From Candidatus Trichofilum aggregatum (GTDB lineage: Bacteria; Chloroflexota; Anaerolineae; Promineifilales; Promineifilaceae): DNA of 64,000 nucleotides. Both the position numbers and the translations under genes were made by a program. Shown in pieces: positions 8,360 to 16,500 of the stretch. The stretch lies in NCBI GenBank assembly GCA_016716885.1, contig JADJUV010000016.1:20218-84217 (forward strand). The letters run 5' to 3'. The notes under the pieces were generated by a model. It worked only from the letters and a program-made list of their open reading frames with translations, made no database searches and was not told the DNA's origin. The first letter of the stretch is position 1, and every line of letters starts with the position of its first letter.

Positions 8360-9571
8360 TTAATATTTGGGTAAAGCAGGTTCAACCTCATCCGCCCAGC
8401 GGTTGATGCCACCGGTCAGGTTGAGCATCTTGCTAAACCCGTGTTGCTGTAACAAACGAATGACATCAGCACTCCGCGCCCCGGTGCGGCATTGCACCAC
8501 CATCTCACGGGCGGTATCCAGTTCGCCCATTCGTTCCAACACCTTGCCCTTGGGGATGAGGTGCGCGCCCAGGTGGCTTAGATTGGAGATATCCCACTCA
8601 TGCGGTTCACGTACATCGAGAATGACCAGATCGTCACCCCGATCCAGCCGCTTTTTGAGTTCGAGCGGAGTGATTTCCGGCACGGTGTTGCCATTCTGGT
8701 GACCATCAGCCTGGGTCGTGAATTCGCTACGGTCGTGAGCGGGCATCCCACAGAACTGTTCGTAATCAATGAGCTCGTGGATGGTGCGATTTTGGCTACA
8801 GATGGGGCAGTTAGGGTTTTTACGCAGGCGCACTTCGTCAAAGGTCATGTGAAGGGCATCATATAGGAGTAAGCGGCCGCTTAACGAAGTGCCAATCCCT
8901 AACAGGATTTTGATGGCTTCGGTGGCCTGGATGGCGCCGATGGTTCCGGGCAAAACCCCCAGGACACCGCCCTCGGCGCAACTGGGAACCAGACCGGGTG
9001 GTGGCGGTTCGGGGTAGAGGCAACGGTAACAAGGGCTGTCTTCGTAGTTGAAGACGGAAGCTTGCCCCTCAAAGCGGAATATGCTGCCGTAGACGTTGGG
9101 TTTGCCCAGCAGGACACAGGCGTCGTTGGTCAGGTAGCGGGTGGGAAAGTTGTCTGTACCGTCTATGACAACGTCGTAGGGGGCGAGCAATTCCAGGGCA
9201 TTGGCCGAGGTGAGGGGCACATCGTACAGGTCAAGCTGGACGTGGGGGTTGATGTCGCGAATGCGATCCGCCGCGCTATCTAGTTTGAGGCGACCCACGT
9301 CTTTGGTTCCGTGGATGATCTGGCGTTGCAGGTTGGTGTAGTCCACCACATCATAATCCACCAGACCGATGCGCCCCACGCCCGCGGCCGCGAGGTACAT
9401 GCCCAACGGTGATCCCAAACCACCCGCCCCGATCAGCAAAACGCTGGAGGCTTTTAGTTTTTTCTGCCCGGCCATGCCTACCTCAGGCATGATGAGGTGG
9501 CGGCTATATCGTTTGACTTCTTCATGGGAAAGTTCGACGGCGGCAGGGTCTATTCGTTCACGTAAACTCAT
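8360..9571 (-). CDS. moeZ: E1-like adenylyltransferase/sulfurtransferase MoeZ (MoeB-rhodanese fusion)
   Basis: Activates the C-terminal Gly-Gly of ubiquitin-like sulfur carriers by adenylation and then passes sulfur to make a thiocarboxylate. The N-terminal ThiF/MoeB domain (about residues 15-265) has the nucleotide loop GAGGLGSPLG, DNFPTRYLTND and zinc cysteines in CYRCLYP and CPIC. The C-terminal rhodanese domain (about 300-400) has the active-site loop QCRTGARS. The 403-residue length fits MoeZ of mycobacteria, which serves CysO. The gene for such a carrier is at 10600-10878 in the same direction. The start overlaps the stop of the thioredoxin-like gene by four bases. Confidence 0.95.
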   Translation of the reverse strand: MSLRERIDPAAVELSHEEVKRYSRHLIMPEVGMAGQKKLKASSVLLIGAGGLGSPLGMYLAAAGVGRIGLVDYDVVDYTNLQRQIIHGTKDVGRLKLDSAADRIRDINPHVQLDLYDVPLTSANALELLAPYDVVIDGTDNFPTRYLTNDACVLLGKPNVYGSIFRFEGQASVFNYEDSPCYRCLYPEPPPPGLVPSCAEGGVLGVLPGTIGAIQATEAIKILLGIGTSLSGRLLLYDALHMTFDEVRLRKNPNCPICSQNRTIHELIDYEQFCGMPAHDRSEFTTQADGHQNGNTVPEITPLELKKRLDRGDDLVILDVREPHEWDISNLSHLGAHLIPKGKVLERMGELDTAREMVVQCRTGARSADVIRLLQQHGFSKMLNLTGGINRWADEVEPALPKY

Positions 9572-9948
9572 AATATCGTCTCCAATTGACGGGATAGTTT
9601 CTGGCTATCGGTCAGGCCGTAGTTGATCTGTTTGACGACGCCCTGACCATCTACCAGGATGGTGGTCGGCAGGGTAAAGACACTGTACTGCCTGGCCCGT
9701 TCCAGGTCAATGTCGGCGTCTATTTTCTCAAAAAGAACGCGGCCGCTAAAACGTTGTCGCACCGGTTCAAGCAAAAGGGCCTGGGTATGGCAAGGGGCAC
9801 AGGCATCGCTGCGGAAGTAAAGCAGGGCCGGTTGGGTAACGGGCGCGGCCGCGAGGGTTACTCTTTGCCGGTGAACACGCTGGAATACCTGGAAAGCCAG
9901 CCAGCTCAGGCTAATGATGAGTAGGGTCAGGGCGAGTCGTTCGATCAT
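9568..9948 (-). CDS. Membrane-anchored thioredoxin-like protein
   Basis: A 126-residue protein with an N-terminal membrane helix (about residues 1-20) and a thioredoxin fold. The redox motif CAPC lies in SDACAPCHTQ, and the cis-proline is in FTLPTTILVDG. It probably faces the outside and exchanges disulfides. It is translationally coupled to moeZ (ATGA overlap at 9568-9571). Upstream is a DUF4395 membrane protein; thioredoxin-like and DUF4395 genes often travel together. A role in moving reducing power or sulfur across the membrane is an inference. Confidence 0.9.
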   Translation of the reverse strand: MIERLALTLLIISLSWLAFQVFQRVHRQRVTLAAAPVTQPALLYFRSDACAPCHTQALLLEPVRQRFSGRVLFEKIDADIDLERARQYSVFTLPTTILVDGQGVVKQINYGLTDSQKLSRQLETIL

Positions 9949-9949
9949 A

Positions 9950-10058
9950 GGGGAACTCGTGGGGTTCGGGGAACTCTAGGAACTTGTGGGAACTCTGGGA
10001 ACTAGGCGTGAGTTCCTCTGAGTTCCCACAAATTCCCCTCAGTTCCCCTGAGTTCCTT
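9950..10058. repeat. Word-iterated inverted repeat (GGGAACTC family)
   Basis: The left part repeats the word GGGAACT in imperfect form five times (GGGGAACTCG, GGGGAACTCT, GTGGGAACTC). The right part repeats its complement (GAGTTCCTCT, GAGTTCCC, CAGTTCCCC). Together they can fold into a long slipped hairpin between the thioredoxin and DUF4395 genes. A shorter relative is at 59810-59845. Confidence 0.8.
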
Positions 10059-10059
10059 C

Positions 10060-10522
10060 TTATCTCCCAATGGGGCGGGCGGTGAAACCGGGCACGCCCA
10101 GACGATGAAGCTGGTAGTAGAGGAAACAGCCCGCGCAAAAGCCCAGGAACAGGTTCAGGGCGGCCAGGATGATGACTAACCAGACGAGTGCCCAGCCTAC
10201 GGTTGCCAGTTGGGCCAGGAACGCGGCCGCGGCCGCCATCACCACCACGCCGCCAAATCCCTGAGCAAACCGGTGCGGTTCCGGGTTATCCACAATCACA
10301 TCCGGGCGAATGAGCTTTAGGGGTTTTCAGGGCAAACAGATAAACCGCCTTAAACAACCCCCACTGAGGCACAGCCGTGCCTACCAGCATAACCACCCCC
10401 ACCAACAACACCAGCGGTAGATTGTCCAGTACAAAGGCCAACACCAACAGGCCAATGATAAACGCCTGATTCACACGTAAAGCGGAATGATCAACTTTTC
10501 GGGTCGGTTGTTGTTCGTTCAT
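10060..10522 (-). CDS. DUF4395 membrane protein, broken by one frameshift
   Basis: Two overlapping frames make one protein of about 155 residues. The upstream part (start 10522) carries DHSALRVNQAFIIGLLVLAF and two or three membrane helices. The downstream part carries VDNPEPHRFAQGFGG and FLGFCAGCFLYYQL. Both are DUF4395 hallmarks, the last with a paired cysteine motif. The shift is at the G4/T4 run 10320-10327; restoring one base gives a KLIRPDVIVDNPEP junction. Sequencing error is the simplest explanation. DUF4395 proteins commonly sit beside thioredoxins, as here, and may be membrane thiol partners; function is unproven. Confidence 0.85.
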
Positions 10523-10599
10523 AGTTCACCTAAATCAAGATCATGGGGCGCTGACGATTGATGATTGGTGTCACGCCAATCTCTCAATCTCTTAGTCTC

Positions 10600-10878
10600 T
10601 CAACCTCCCACCCCTCCCGCAATAGAAGGAATAATCAACAACGTATCCGTCTCCTTGAGGGGTGTTTCTGCCCCTTGCAGGTAACGCACATCTTCCTGGT
10701 TGAGATAAATGTTGACAAAACTACGTAACTGCGGCCCCTCAAACAGATGTTGCCGCAGGTCTGGGTATTGGTCGGTGAGGTCATTGAGGGCCGTGCCCAC
10801 GCTGTCACCGGTAACGGCAACGGCACTTTGGCCACCGGCATAGGGGCGAAGCGGGGTAGGAATACGAATTTGGGCCAT
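10600..10878 (-). CDS. cysO: Ubiquitin-like sulfur carrier protein (CysO/MoaD-like)
   Basis: A 92-residue beta-grasp protein ending in the diagnostic Gly-Gly (IPSIAGGVGG). MoeZ would adenylate and thiocarboxylate that tail. In the CysO pathway CysM then joins the thiocarboxylate to a serine-derived acceptor, and Mec releases cysteine. Features seen are MAQIRIPTPLRPYAGG at the start, a typical LRSFVNIYLN strand and ETDTLLIIPSIAGG at the end. Its neighbours mec and cysM define the pathway better than the sequence alone; MoaD or ThiS would be the alternatives. The 77 bases downstream contain AATCTCTCAATCTCTTAG, half of a word-iterated repeat. Confidence 0.92.
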   Translation of the reverse strand: MAQIRIPTPLRPYAGGQSAVAVTGDSVGTALNDLTDQYPDLRQHLFEGPQLRSFVNIYLNQEDVRYLQGAETPLKETDTLLIIPSIAGGVGG

Positions 10879-11005
10879 TGGGTAAAAATCTCCTTGAGCA
10901 AAGTTATTCGATTTACGATTTGCGATTTTTGGTTGCGACCATAGGGTCAGGCACGATAAGCGCCATTTCCTTGAAACCGGGGCGGCCGGTGACGCCTGCC
11001 ATCTT

Positions 11006-11434
11006 TCAAATAATCTCCACTATCTCTTCAACAAAATCTGTCCGGTCGGTTGTGAGTTGCCAGGAGCGGCTTTGGCGGGGCTGACCGTCGCGGATTTCGG
11101 TGATGAGGTAGGAGTAACCGGGCCAGGAAGCCCAGGCAAGGTCACGGGGTGAGGCAATGGGCGGGTGATTAGGATGGCTATGAAAGACGCCGATAACCTC
11201 TAAATCCTGGTCCATCGCCGCCAATTCAGCCTGGAGCATATCAGCGCCGCTGATTTGGAACCGTTCTGGTTTTTCGGCCTCAACGGGCCAACTGTTTTGG
11301 GCCGGATGCAGGGCCACAACGATATTGTCCTCATTTTCGATGCGTCCCAATAGCAGGCCACACCCTTCGTAGGGGAAGGCGGTGACGCCGTGGGCGTTGA
11401 TGGTTTCTTGGAGTGTTTGCGGTAGTTTGAGCAT
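11006..11434 (-). CDS. mec: JAMM/MPN+ metalloprotease Mec (CysO-cysteine peptidase)
   Basis: Zinc isopeptidase that would hydrolyse cysteine from the CysO-cysteine adduct. The JAMM signature is complete: a glutamate in PYEGCGLLLG near residue 20, then HSHPNHPPIASPRD, where HSH is followed by exactly ten residues and Asp. The C-terminus is ordinary for Mec at about 142 residues. I place the start at 11434 (MLKLPQTLQ); the frame continues to 11533, but that stretch is repeat-derived. A ribosome site is not obvious. It lies between cysO and cysM, the same three-gene set as in Mycobacterium tuberculosis. Confidence 0.93.
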   Translation of the reverse strand: MLKLPQTLQETINAHGVTAFPYEGCGLLLGRIENEDNIVVALHPAQNSWPVEAEKPERFQISGADMLQAELAAMDQDLEVIGVFHSHPNHPPIASPRDLAWASWPGYSYLITEIRDGQPRQSRSWQLTTDRTDFVEEIVEII

Positions 11435-11469
11435 GATGGTTATTGGTCTATTGGTGTATTCGTGTGTTG

Positions 11470-11590
11470 GTGAACCTAACCTGGACGAGCCAGAACCAAA
11501 GAGGTTTTTGCCACAAATTTCACGAATTAACACGAATTTTTATTTTCCCATTCGTGCTAATTCGTGAAATTCGTGGCTGATCTTCTTGTT
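11470..11590. repeat. Dispersed CACGAATT repeat, copy 1
   Basis: The unit begins CCTAACCTGG, continues AGCCAGAACCAAAGAGG and ends in an inverted repeat of the word CACGAATT (TTTCACGAATTAACACG facing AATTCGTGAAATTCGTGG). Copy 2 at 16400-16500 is inverted and shares both the flank and the words. A word-only relative is at 39165-39188. Confidence 0.8.
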
Positions 11591-11643
11591 TTCTGTACAA
11601 GAAGTTGACTGGCAAGGTACTAATACACCCATACATTATTCTT

Positions 11644-12630
11644 CTATTCCTTCCAAAAGCGGTCGCTGACGTATTTGAAGCCGTTGTCGGGCAGGACGGT
11701 GACGACGAGGCCGTGTTCCAGGGTACGGGCTACTTGGAGAGCCGCAACTACCGCGGCCGCGGCCGATATGCCCACAAACAATCCCTCTTCTCGGGCCAAT
11801 TGCCGGGCCATCCGGTAAGCATCTTCCGTGCGGACGGTTATATCTTCATCGGCTAATCCCTCATCATAGATGCCCGGTTTGATGGCGGTGGGCATATGCT
11901 TCAACCCTTCCAGGCCATTAAACGGACTATCGGGTTGCATGGAGATGGCTTGTAGGGTCGGATTCAACTCCTTCAGACGACGGGTTGTGCCGGTAAAGGT
12001 GCCGCTGGTTCCCAGGCCCGCCACGTAATGTGTCACCTGTCCACCGGTCTGTTGCCAGATTTCGTTGGCGGTGGTGAAGTAGTGGGCCTGCCAGTTGGCC
12101 GGGTTGTTGTATTGGTTGGCATAGAAGATATGGGGATGGTTCGCGGCCGCGATCTCCCGCGCCCGCATAATCGCCCCATCCGACCCTTCCAACGGGTCGG
12201 TGTAAATCAGTTCCGCGCCATAAGCCTGCAAAATCACTTTGCGCTCCGGGCTGGCATTGGCGGGCAAGGCCAGTTGCACCTTGTAACCACGCGCCGCCCC
12301 CAACATGGCGTAGGCAATGCCCATGTTGCCCGATGTAGAATCTAGTAAGGTCATGCCAGGGCGCAAAAGCCCGTGAGCTTCAGCGGTACGGATGATGTTA
12401 AGGGCGGGTCGGTCTTTAACGGAGCCGCTGGGATTGAACCATTCCGCTTTGGCAAAAATTTGGACGGTGGGGGGCAGGGCCGCGGCCGCGGTCAGGCGGC
12501 GCAGAGGCAACAACGGCGTATTACCCACCAGACCTTCTGGGGTTAGCGGCACAGCACGGCTCAAATCAACGGATGGGGCGGCAACAGGGGGAACTGTCGT
12601 CAATAAGGGGGATTCTACAGGTTGTCGCAT
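11644..12630 (-). CDS. cysM: Cysteine synthase CysM (CysO-dependent type)
   Basis: PLP enzyme of the cysteine synthase fold. In the CysO system it uses O-phosphoserine or O-acetylserine and thiocarboxylated CysO as sulfur donor. The Schiff-base Lys72 lies in NPSGSVKDRPALN, the substrate loop is STSGNMG, and the phosphate-binding loop is GLGTSGTFTG. The 328-residue length is typical. An N-terminal extension of about 30 residues is longer than usual. The C-terminus is short (SDRFWKE), as in CysM rather than CysK. It is first in the moeZ-cysM run and is preceded by a folded leader (12660-12744) that could control the group. Confidence 0.94.
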   Translation of the reverse strand: MRQPVESPLLTTVPPVAAPSVDLSRAVPLTPEGLVGNTPLLPLRRLTAAAALPPTVQIFAKAEWFNPSGSVKDRPALNIIRTAEAHGLLRPGMTLLDSTSGNMGIAYAMLGAARGYKVQLALPANASPERKVILQAYGAELIYTDPLEGSDGAIMRAREIAAANHPHIFYANQYNNPANWQAHYFTTANEIWQQTGGQVTHYVAGLGTSGTFTGTTRRLKELNPTLQAISMQPDSPFNGLEGLKHMPTAIKPGIYDEGLADEDITVRTEDAYRMARQLAREEGLFVGISAAAAVVAALQVARTLEHGLVVTVLPDNGFKYVSDRFWKE

Positions 12631-12659
12631 GGGTCAAGTCACTCCTAAAACATTCTGGT

Positions 12660-12744
12660 CAACAGACAACAAAAAACGGTCGCGTATCGCTCATCTCGTT
12701 TAACCCGCGAGGAGAGCCGCCACCGTTCACCTTGTTATCTGTTG
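12660..12744 (-). promoter_or_regulatory. Structured 5' leader of cysM with terminator-like hairpin
   Basis: Read on the - strand, CAACAGATAACAA (12744-12732) pairs with TTGTTGTCTGTTG (12672-12660), with one wobble. Inside it AACGGT pairs with ACCGTT, followed by a run of T. The apical part can pair CTCTCCTCG with CGAGATGAG. A second hairpin, CGCCAGA/TCTGGCG, lies just upstream (about 12764-12787). The arrangement looks like an attenuator ahead of cysM. GGTGGCGG recalls a T-box core, but the match is too weak to name it. Confidence 0.4.
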
Positions 12745-12789
12745 TTCTGTTTAGGAACGACCCGCCAGAATGATTTTTATCTGGCGAAA

Positions 12790-13190
12790 GGCGAAGGGGC
12801 TTAGCTTCCTCGCCTCATACACATGCACCATGTCATAAGAGCACCTTATTTCATACTTATTGACGTTTATCAATGCGTGTCAGAATATAGCAACCTTCAA
12901 AAAACAAGTCAAGCCAGGAAATTATCTTCTTGCGTTCTGCCAACGCACGGGTTGGGTTTGTGAGCAAGAACGCTCTGGTTTGTGGGTTTTTGACCAGGCG
13001 AGTGGGGGAATTCTTACGGCGCAATATTTACGGGGGAACGCGGCCGCGCCCAAACGTTCCATCCCCATTTTTACCATTCTCTCATTTGGAATAAAGCCTT
13101 ACCCTGTTATACAGTTACTTTAGAATTTGCACCCTTGACTGTTTTGGCGGTGGGCCATTTTGGGGGGATATTCATTAACAGGAGCCAGAT
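12790..13190. other. Intergenic region between divergent cysM and hemolysin III genes
   Basis: No convincing gene. A short open frame (12860-13123, +) has poor composition and no ribosome site. One GCGGCCGC is at 13040. Promoters for both flanking genes should lie here; TTGACT at 13135 before the 13191 gene is a possible -35 box. Confidence 0.5.
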
Positions 13191-13868
13191 ATGAAAACGT
13201 TAGAACGTCTTTTGCATGAACCCATGAGCGCCCTCACTCACCTTTTTGGTGCCCTCGCCTCTCTGGTTGGATTGCTTATATTGGTTTATGTGACCTGGAA
13301 TCAGCCTGGTAAGCTGGTTTCAGTAGCCATTTATGGAGCCAGCATGGTGGTGTTGTATAGTGCCAGCACCCTCTTTCACGGGGCCAAAGTGTCTGAAAGT
13401 ACCCGCATGTGGTTCAATCGGGTGGACCACATGGCAATATTTCTGCTCATCGCTGGAACTTACACCCCCATTGTTTATGCCATGACCTATGGTTCATTAC
13501 GCGGCTGGATATTAGGCGGGGTATGGGGCGTTACCTTGTTGGGTATCGCCTATAAACTGTTCAGCCCCCGTATTCATGGCCTCTTTAACACCACTATATA
13601 CATCGCCTTGAGTTGGGGCAGTGCTCTACCTCTGTTGCTATTGTTTGACATAACCTTAGCCATCCCCTTAAACGGCTGGCTTTGGCTTTTGTTAGGGGGC
13701 CTGATTTATTCGGTAGGGTTTATCACTTACTATTTCCAACGGCCTGATCCCTGGCCCGGTGTCTTTGGACACCATGAAGTGTGGCACCTATTTGTTTTGG
13801 GGGGTAGCCTGTGCCACTTCTTGTTTATCCTCTGGTACATCGTTCCCCTTCAGCAACCTATCGGCTAG
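13191..13868 (+). CDS. Hemolysin III family (PAQR-type) membrane protein
   Basis: A 225-residue protein with seven predicted membrane helices. Family motifs are seen: EPMSALTHLFGAL at the start, SASTLFHG, DHMAIFLLIAGTYTP and HHEVWHLFVLGGSLCHF near the end. The conserved His and Asp residues form a likely zinc site. Bacterial members are often called hemolysin III or TrhA and have been tied to membrane-fluidity homeostasis; lysis is not implied. AGGAG precedes the ATG. The gene stands alone, between divergent cysM and the convergent signalling pair. Confidence 0.95.
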   Translation: MKTLERLLHEPMSALTHLFGALASLVGLLILVYVTWNQPGKLVSVAIYGASMVVLYSASTLFHGAKVSESTRMWFNRVDHMAIFLLIAGTYTPIVYAMTYGSLRGWILGGVWGVTLLGIAYKLFSPRIHGLFNTTIYIALSWGSALPLLLLFDITLAIPLNGWLWLLLGGLIYSVGFITYYFQRPDPWPGVFGHHEVWHLFVLGGSLCHFLFILWYIVPLQQPIG

Positions 13869-13988
13869 GCGAAAATAAGCCCAACTTCTGGAAATCTCTT
13901 AATCTCTCAGTCTCCAGAGGTCAGCGTAAAAACGCCAAACGCCAGTCGGTTATAAAGTTTCCCCTTCCTTGCCTGGGTGATGGATGGA

Positions 13989-14359
13989 TTAATCCATGGT
14001 TGTGGGACGAATACGGGCGGTGAGATCACGCAACTGGCTAAATCGAACCGGCTTGACCAGCACAAGTTCAGCATCCGTGCGTAGAAATTCAGCCGAACGG
14101 GCATCGGCGGTGACGACGATAACCTGGGTTTTAGTCAGCCGTTCATCCTGGCGGATGTATTTGAGGATGTCGGTGCCAGCGACATTGGGCAGGTGCAAGT
14201 CGAGTAAAACCAGCGCAGGCACGATTTCGGCCAGACGATTGAGGGCCAGTTGCCCATCGCGCACGACCTCAGTGGCGAAATCAGCGTGCTGCAAGGCTTC
14301 AGCAAAAATATCAGAGAGGTCTTTTTCATCTTCAACAATGAGAGCCAGGGTTTATTCAC
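13989..14359 (-). CDS. Single-domain response regulator (receiver only), one frameshift
   Basis: A receiver domain of about 123 residues without an output domain. Visible are the acidic pocket LIVEDEKDLSDIF, the phosphoacceptor Asp in VLLDLHLPNVAG, VIVVTADA and the Lys in VLVKPVR. The GTG start at 14359 overlaps the TGA of the kinase gene (14356-14358), so the pair is coupled. A one-base shift in the GGGTTT run (14348-14353) separates the start MNK from TLALIVEDE; a sequencing indel is likely. It probably accepts phosphate from the adjacent kinase and acts by protein contact. Confidence 0.87.
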
Positions 14360-16125
14360 GACCGTTTCTCCTGGGGGGTGGTCAACGGCAACACAATCGT
14401 GAACGTGCTACCGTGTCCTTCTTGACTTTGCAGAGAAATTGTACCACCCATTAAAGTCGTTAGCTGTTTGACAATTGAAAGGCCCAGACCGACGCCAGAA
14501 TATTTGCGGGTCATGGAATAGCTGGTCTGGCGAAAGGCATCAAAAATATAGCCTTGCGCGTCTTTAGGAATACCGCGACCCGTATCGGACACGGAAAAGC
14601 CCCAATTGGTTTCATCCAGGCGAAAAATGTGCAGATGGATATGGCCGCTGTCGGTAAATTTGATGGCGTTGCCCACCAAATTAGCAATGATTTGGTGTAA
14701 ACGTTCCAAATCGCCCACCAGAACGGCGGGCACATCGGGGCTGGTGTCGGCGGTGAGGGTCAGGTTTTTGCTCTGTGCCATAAGGCCCATGACATTGAGC
14801 AGGTGAGTAACTAGTTGCTGGGGCGCAAAAGGGCGCGGAATGAGGATGAAGCCGCCAGCTTGTAGATGAGCCTGATCGAGCAGATCGTTGACGAAATAGA
14901 TCAGTTCTTCAGTCCGTTCCATAATGTGCTGCGTAATATCGGTCTGGCGGGCACTGACGGACCCGTAAACACCCAGGTTCAGCATTTCCGCGTACCCCAA
15001 GATGGCATTGAGGGGGGTACGGAGTTCGTGACTGACTTTGGCCACGAGTTCGGCCTGAAGACGATTGGCTTCCAGGGCTTCATCACGGGCCAGGGCCAGG
15101 GCCTGTTCGGCCCGTTTGCGTTCCACCAACTCTTCCTGGAGCGATTCATAAAGTTGGGCGTTTTCCAGGGCTTTGCTCGCGGCCGCGGCCACTTGTTGCG
15201 CCAGTTGTATCTCCGCCTCGGTAAACACCCGCTCCACCGTCGTATTTAATCCCAGCGTGCCAATCACCTTCTGATGACGCAACATCGGCACAATTAACAC
15301 CGTTACCGTGCCTCGGTGCCGGGCAATGGGTGCTAACGCGGCGTAACGCGGATCCGTTTGTGTATTTTGAACCAGCAAGGGGATAGCATGGGTCAACACA
15401 TATTGGGTCGTGGGATTTTGGGCGATGGGGATAATCGTGCCGTAAGCGGGTGGCTGTTCTTCGCTTAAATATTCGGCCACAATACGCAAATTTTCTTCTG
15501 GCTCATCGAGCAAACCAAAAGCCGCTGAAGGCAAATCGAACGCTTTTGCCACTTCCTGGCACAAAGTTTGTAAGACGGCCTGCGCATCCAGGGTAGAGGT
15601 AACTGCCGCAATGACCTGGTTGAGCAGTAATGACTCCCGCAACTGGCTCTCTAACTCCTGCTCAATATATTTGCGGTCAGCGATACTACGGGTTAACAAG
15701 CCATAAATGGTCTGCCCAGCTACCGTAATGGTCTTACCCCGGGCTTCCCCAATGACGGTGCTGCCATTTTTGTGCTGTAAGGTTACTTCCTGGGTCACGG
15801 ACCGTTTTACCGTGATGATTTGCTGAATAAGGGGGTGACATGGAGCGGCGAAGAGGATGAATAGTTCGTGACCGATGAGTTCGGAGGGGCCATAACCACT
15901 GGATTGGCTGGCATTGCGGTTACAGTCTAGAATGCGGCCGCGTTCATCATAGATGATAATATTTTCAAAATCGGATTCGGCCAGGGTGCTAAAGATGTCC
16001 GCCCGTTCGGTAGAGGCCAGTTCATTTTGCCGCACATGTTGAATAAACGCCTGCCACGCGGCCGCGGCTGGGGGATGTTGCGTATCCAGTCCAAAGGCTT
16101 TGAGTTGCTCTTCTAATGTGGTCAT
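14356..16125 (-). CDS. PAS-GAF sensor histidine kinase
   Basis: A 589-residue soluble sensor kinase. A PAS domain spans about residues 45-150 (FENIIIYDERGRILDCNRNA), a GAF domain about 175-315 and a coiled linker about 320-355. The dimerisation/phosphoacceptor helix has His366 in KVSHELRTPLNAIL. The ATPase domain shows NLVGNAIKFTDSG, DTGRGIPKDA and GVGLGLSIVKQL. No membrane helix is present, so it senses an intracellular signal through PAS or GAF. It is coupled to the receiver protein downstream. Five GCGGCCGC copies or near-copies lie within it. Confidence 0.95.
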   Translation of the reverse strand: MTTLEEQLKAFGLDTQHPPAAAAWQAFIQHVRQNELASTERADIFSTLAESDFENIIIYDERGRILDCNRNASQSSGYGPSELIGHELFILFAAPCHPLIQQIITVKRSVTQEVTLQHKNGSTVIGEARGKTITVAGQTIYGLLTRSIADRKYIEQELESQLRESLLLNQVIAAVTSTLDAQAVLQTLCQEVAKAFDLPSAAFGLLDEPEENLRIVAEYLSEEQPPAYGTIIPIAQNPTTQYVLTHAIPLLVQNTQTDPRYAALAPIARHRGTVTVLIVPMLRHQKVIGTLGLNTTVERVFTEAEIQLAQQVAAAASKALENAQLYESLQEELVERKRAEQALALARDEALEANRLQAELVAKVSHELRTPLNAILGYAEMLNLGVYGSVSARQTDITQHIMERTEELIYFVNDLLDQAHLQAGGFILIPRPFAPQQLVTHLLNVMGLMAQSKNLTLTADTSPDVPAVLVGDLERLHQIIANLVGNAIKFTDSGHIHLHIFRLDETNWGFSVSDTGRGIPKDAQGYIFDAFRQTSYSMTRKYSGVGLGLSIVKQLTTLMGGTISLQSQEGHGSTFTIVLPLTTPQEKRS

Positions 16126-16236
16126 AACAAATGACGAACCTGGCTAACGATACTCAACCTAATTGCCGGGATTGTACCTCATTCTCCACAACCGCTCGTG
16201 AACAAGTTGATGAGATTATGGCGCGCTCTGCAAACA

Positions 16237-16372
16237 GTAACCGTTCAGTTAGGTTACATCAACGGATTAAGAAACAAACGGATTTTCCAGAGGCTACTCT
16301 TAATCCGTTCCTTTCCAAATCCGTTGATGTAACTAAAAATGGCACAATATGGTCTCTGGATGGAACGGTTAC
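16237..16372. repeat. Nested inverted repeat upstream of the histidine kinase
   Basis: GTAACCGTTC (16237) pairs with GAACGGTTAC (16363). GTTACATCAACGGATT (16253-16268) pairs perfectly with AATCCGTTGATGTAAC (16318-16333). AACGGATTAAG (16261) can alternatively pair with CTTAATCCGTT (16299). The region can fold into a long branched cruciform or RNA. No gene is credible here. Confidence 0.7.
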
Positions 16373-16399
16373 TTGCGAATATTCAAGAAATGAATCATC

Positions 16400-16500
16400 T
16401 GGCAAGAAGATCAGACACGAATTGACACGAATTTTTATTTTTTCTCATTCGTTTAATTCGTGGCAAAACCTCTTTGGTTCTGGCTTGCCCAGGTTAGGGG
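16400..16500. repeat. Dispersed CACGAATT repeat, copy 2 (inverted)
   Basis: This is the reverse complement of the 11470-11590 unit, including the AACCTCTTTGGTTCTGGCTT flank and the GAAGATCAGA end. Its edge supplies the TAA stop of the epimerase gene (16494-16496 on the - strand), so the element abuts or entered the gene end. Confidence 0.8.

Noticed and set aside
10310..10330. Programmed frameshifting in the DUF4395 gene
   Set aside because: No conserved slippery heptamer with downstream structure is evident, and many unrelated genes here have similar one-base breaks at homopolymers.
12660..12744. T-box riboswitch ahead of cysM
   Set aside because: GGTGGCGG resembles part of the T-box core, but the following ACCGCG and a recognisable stem I with specifier loop are missing.
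12860..13123. 87-codon + strand frame
   Set aside because: No ribosome site and no family match; it probably overlaps the cysM promoter region.
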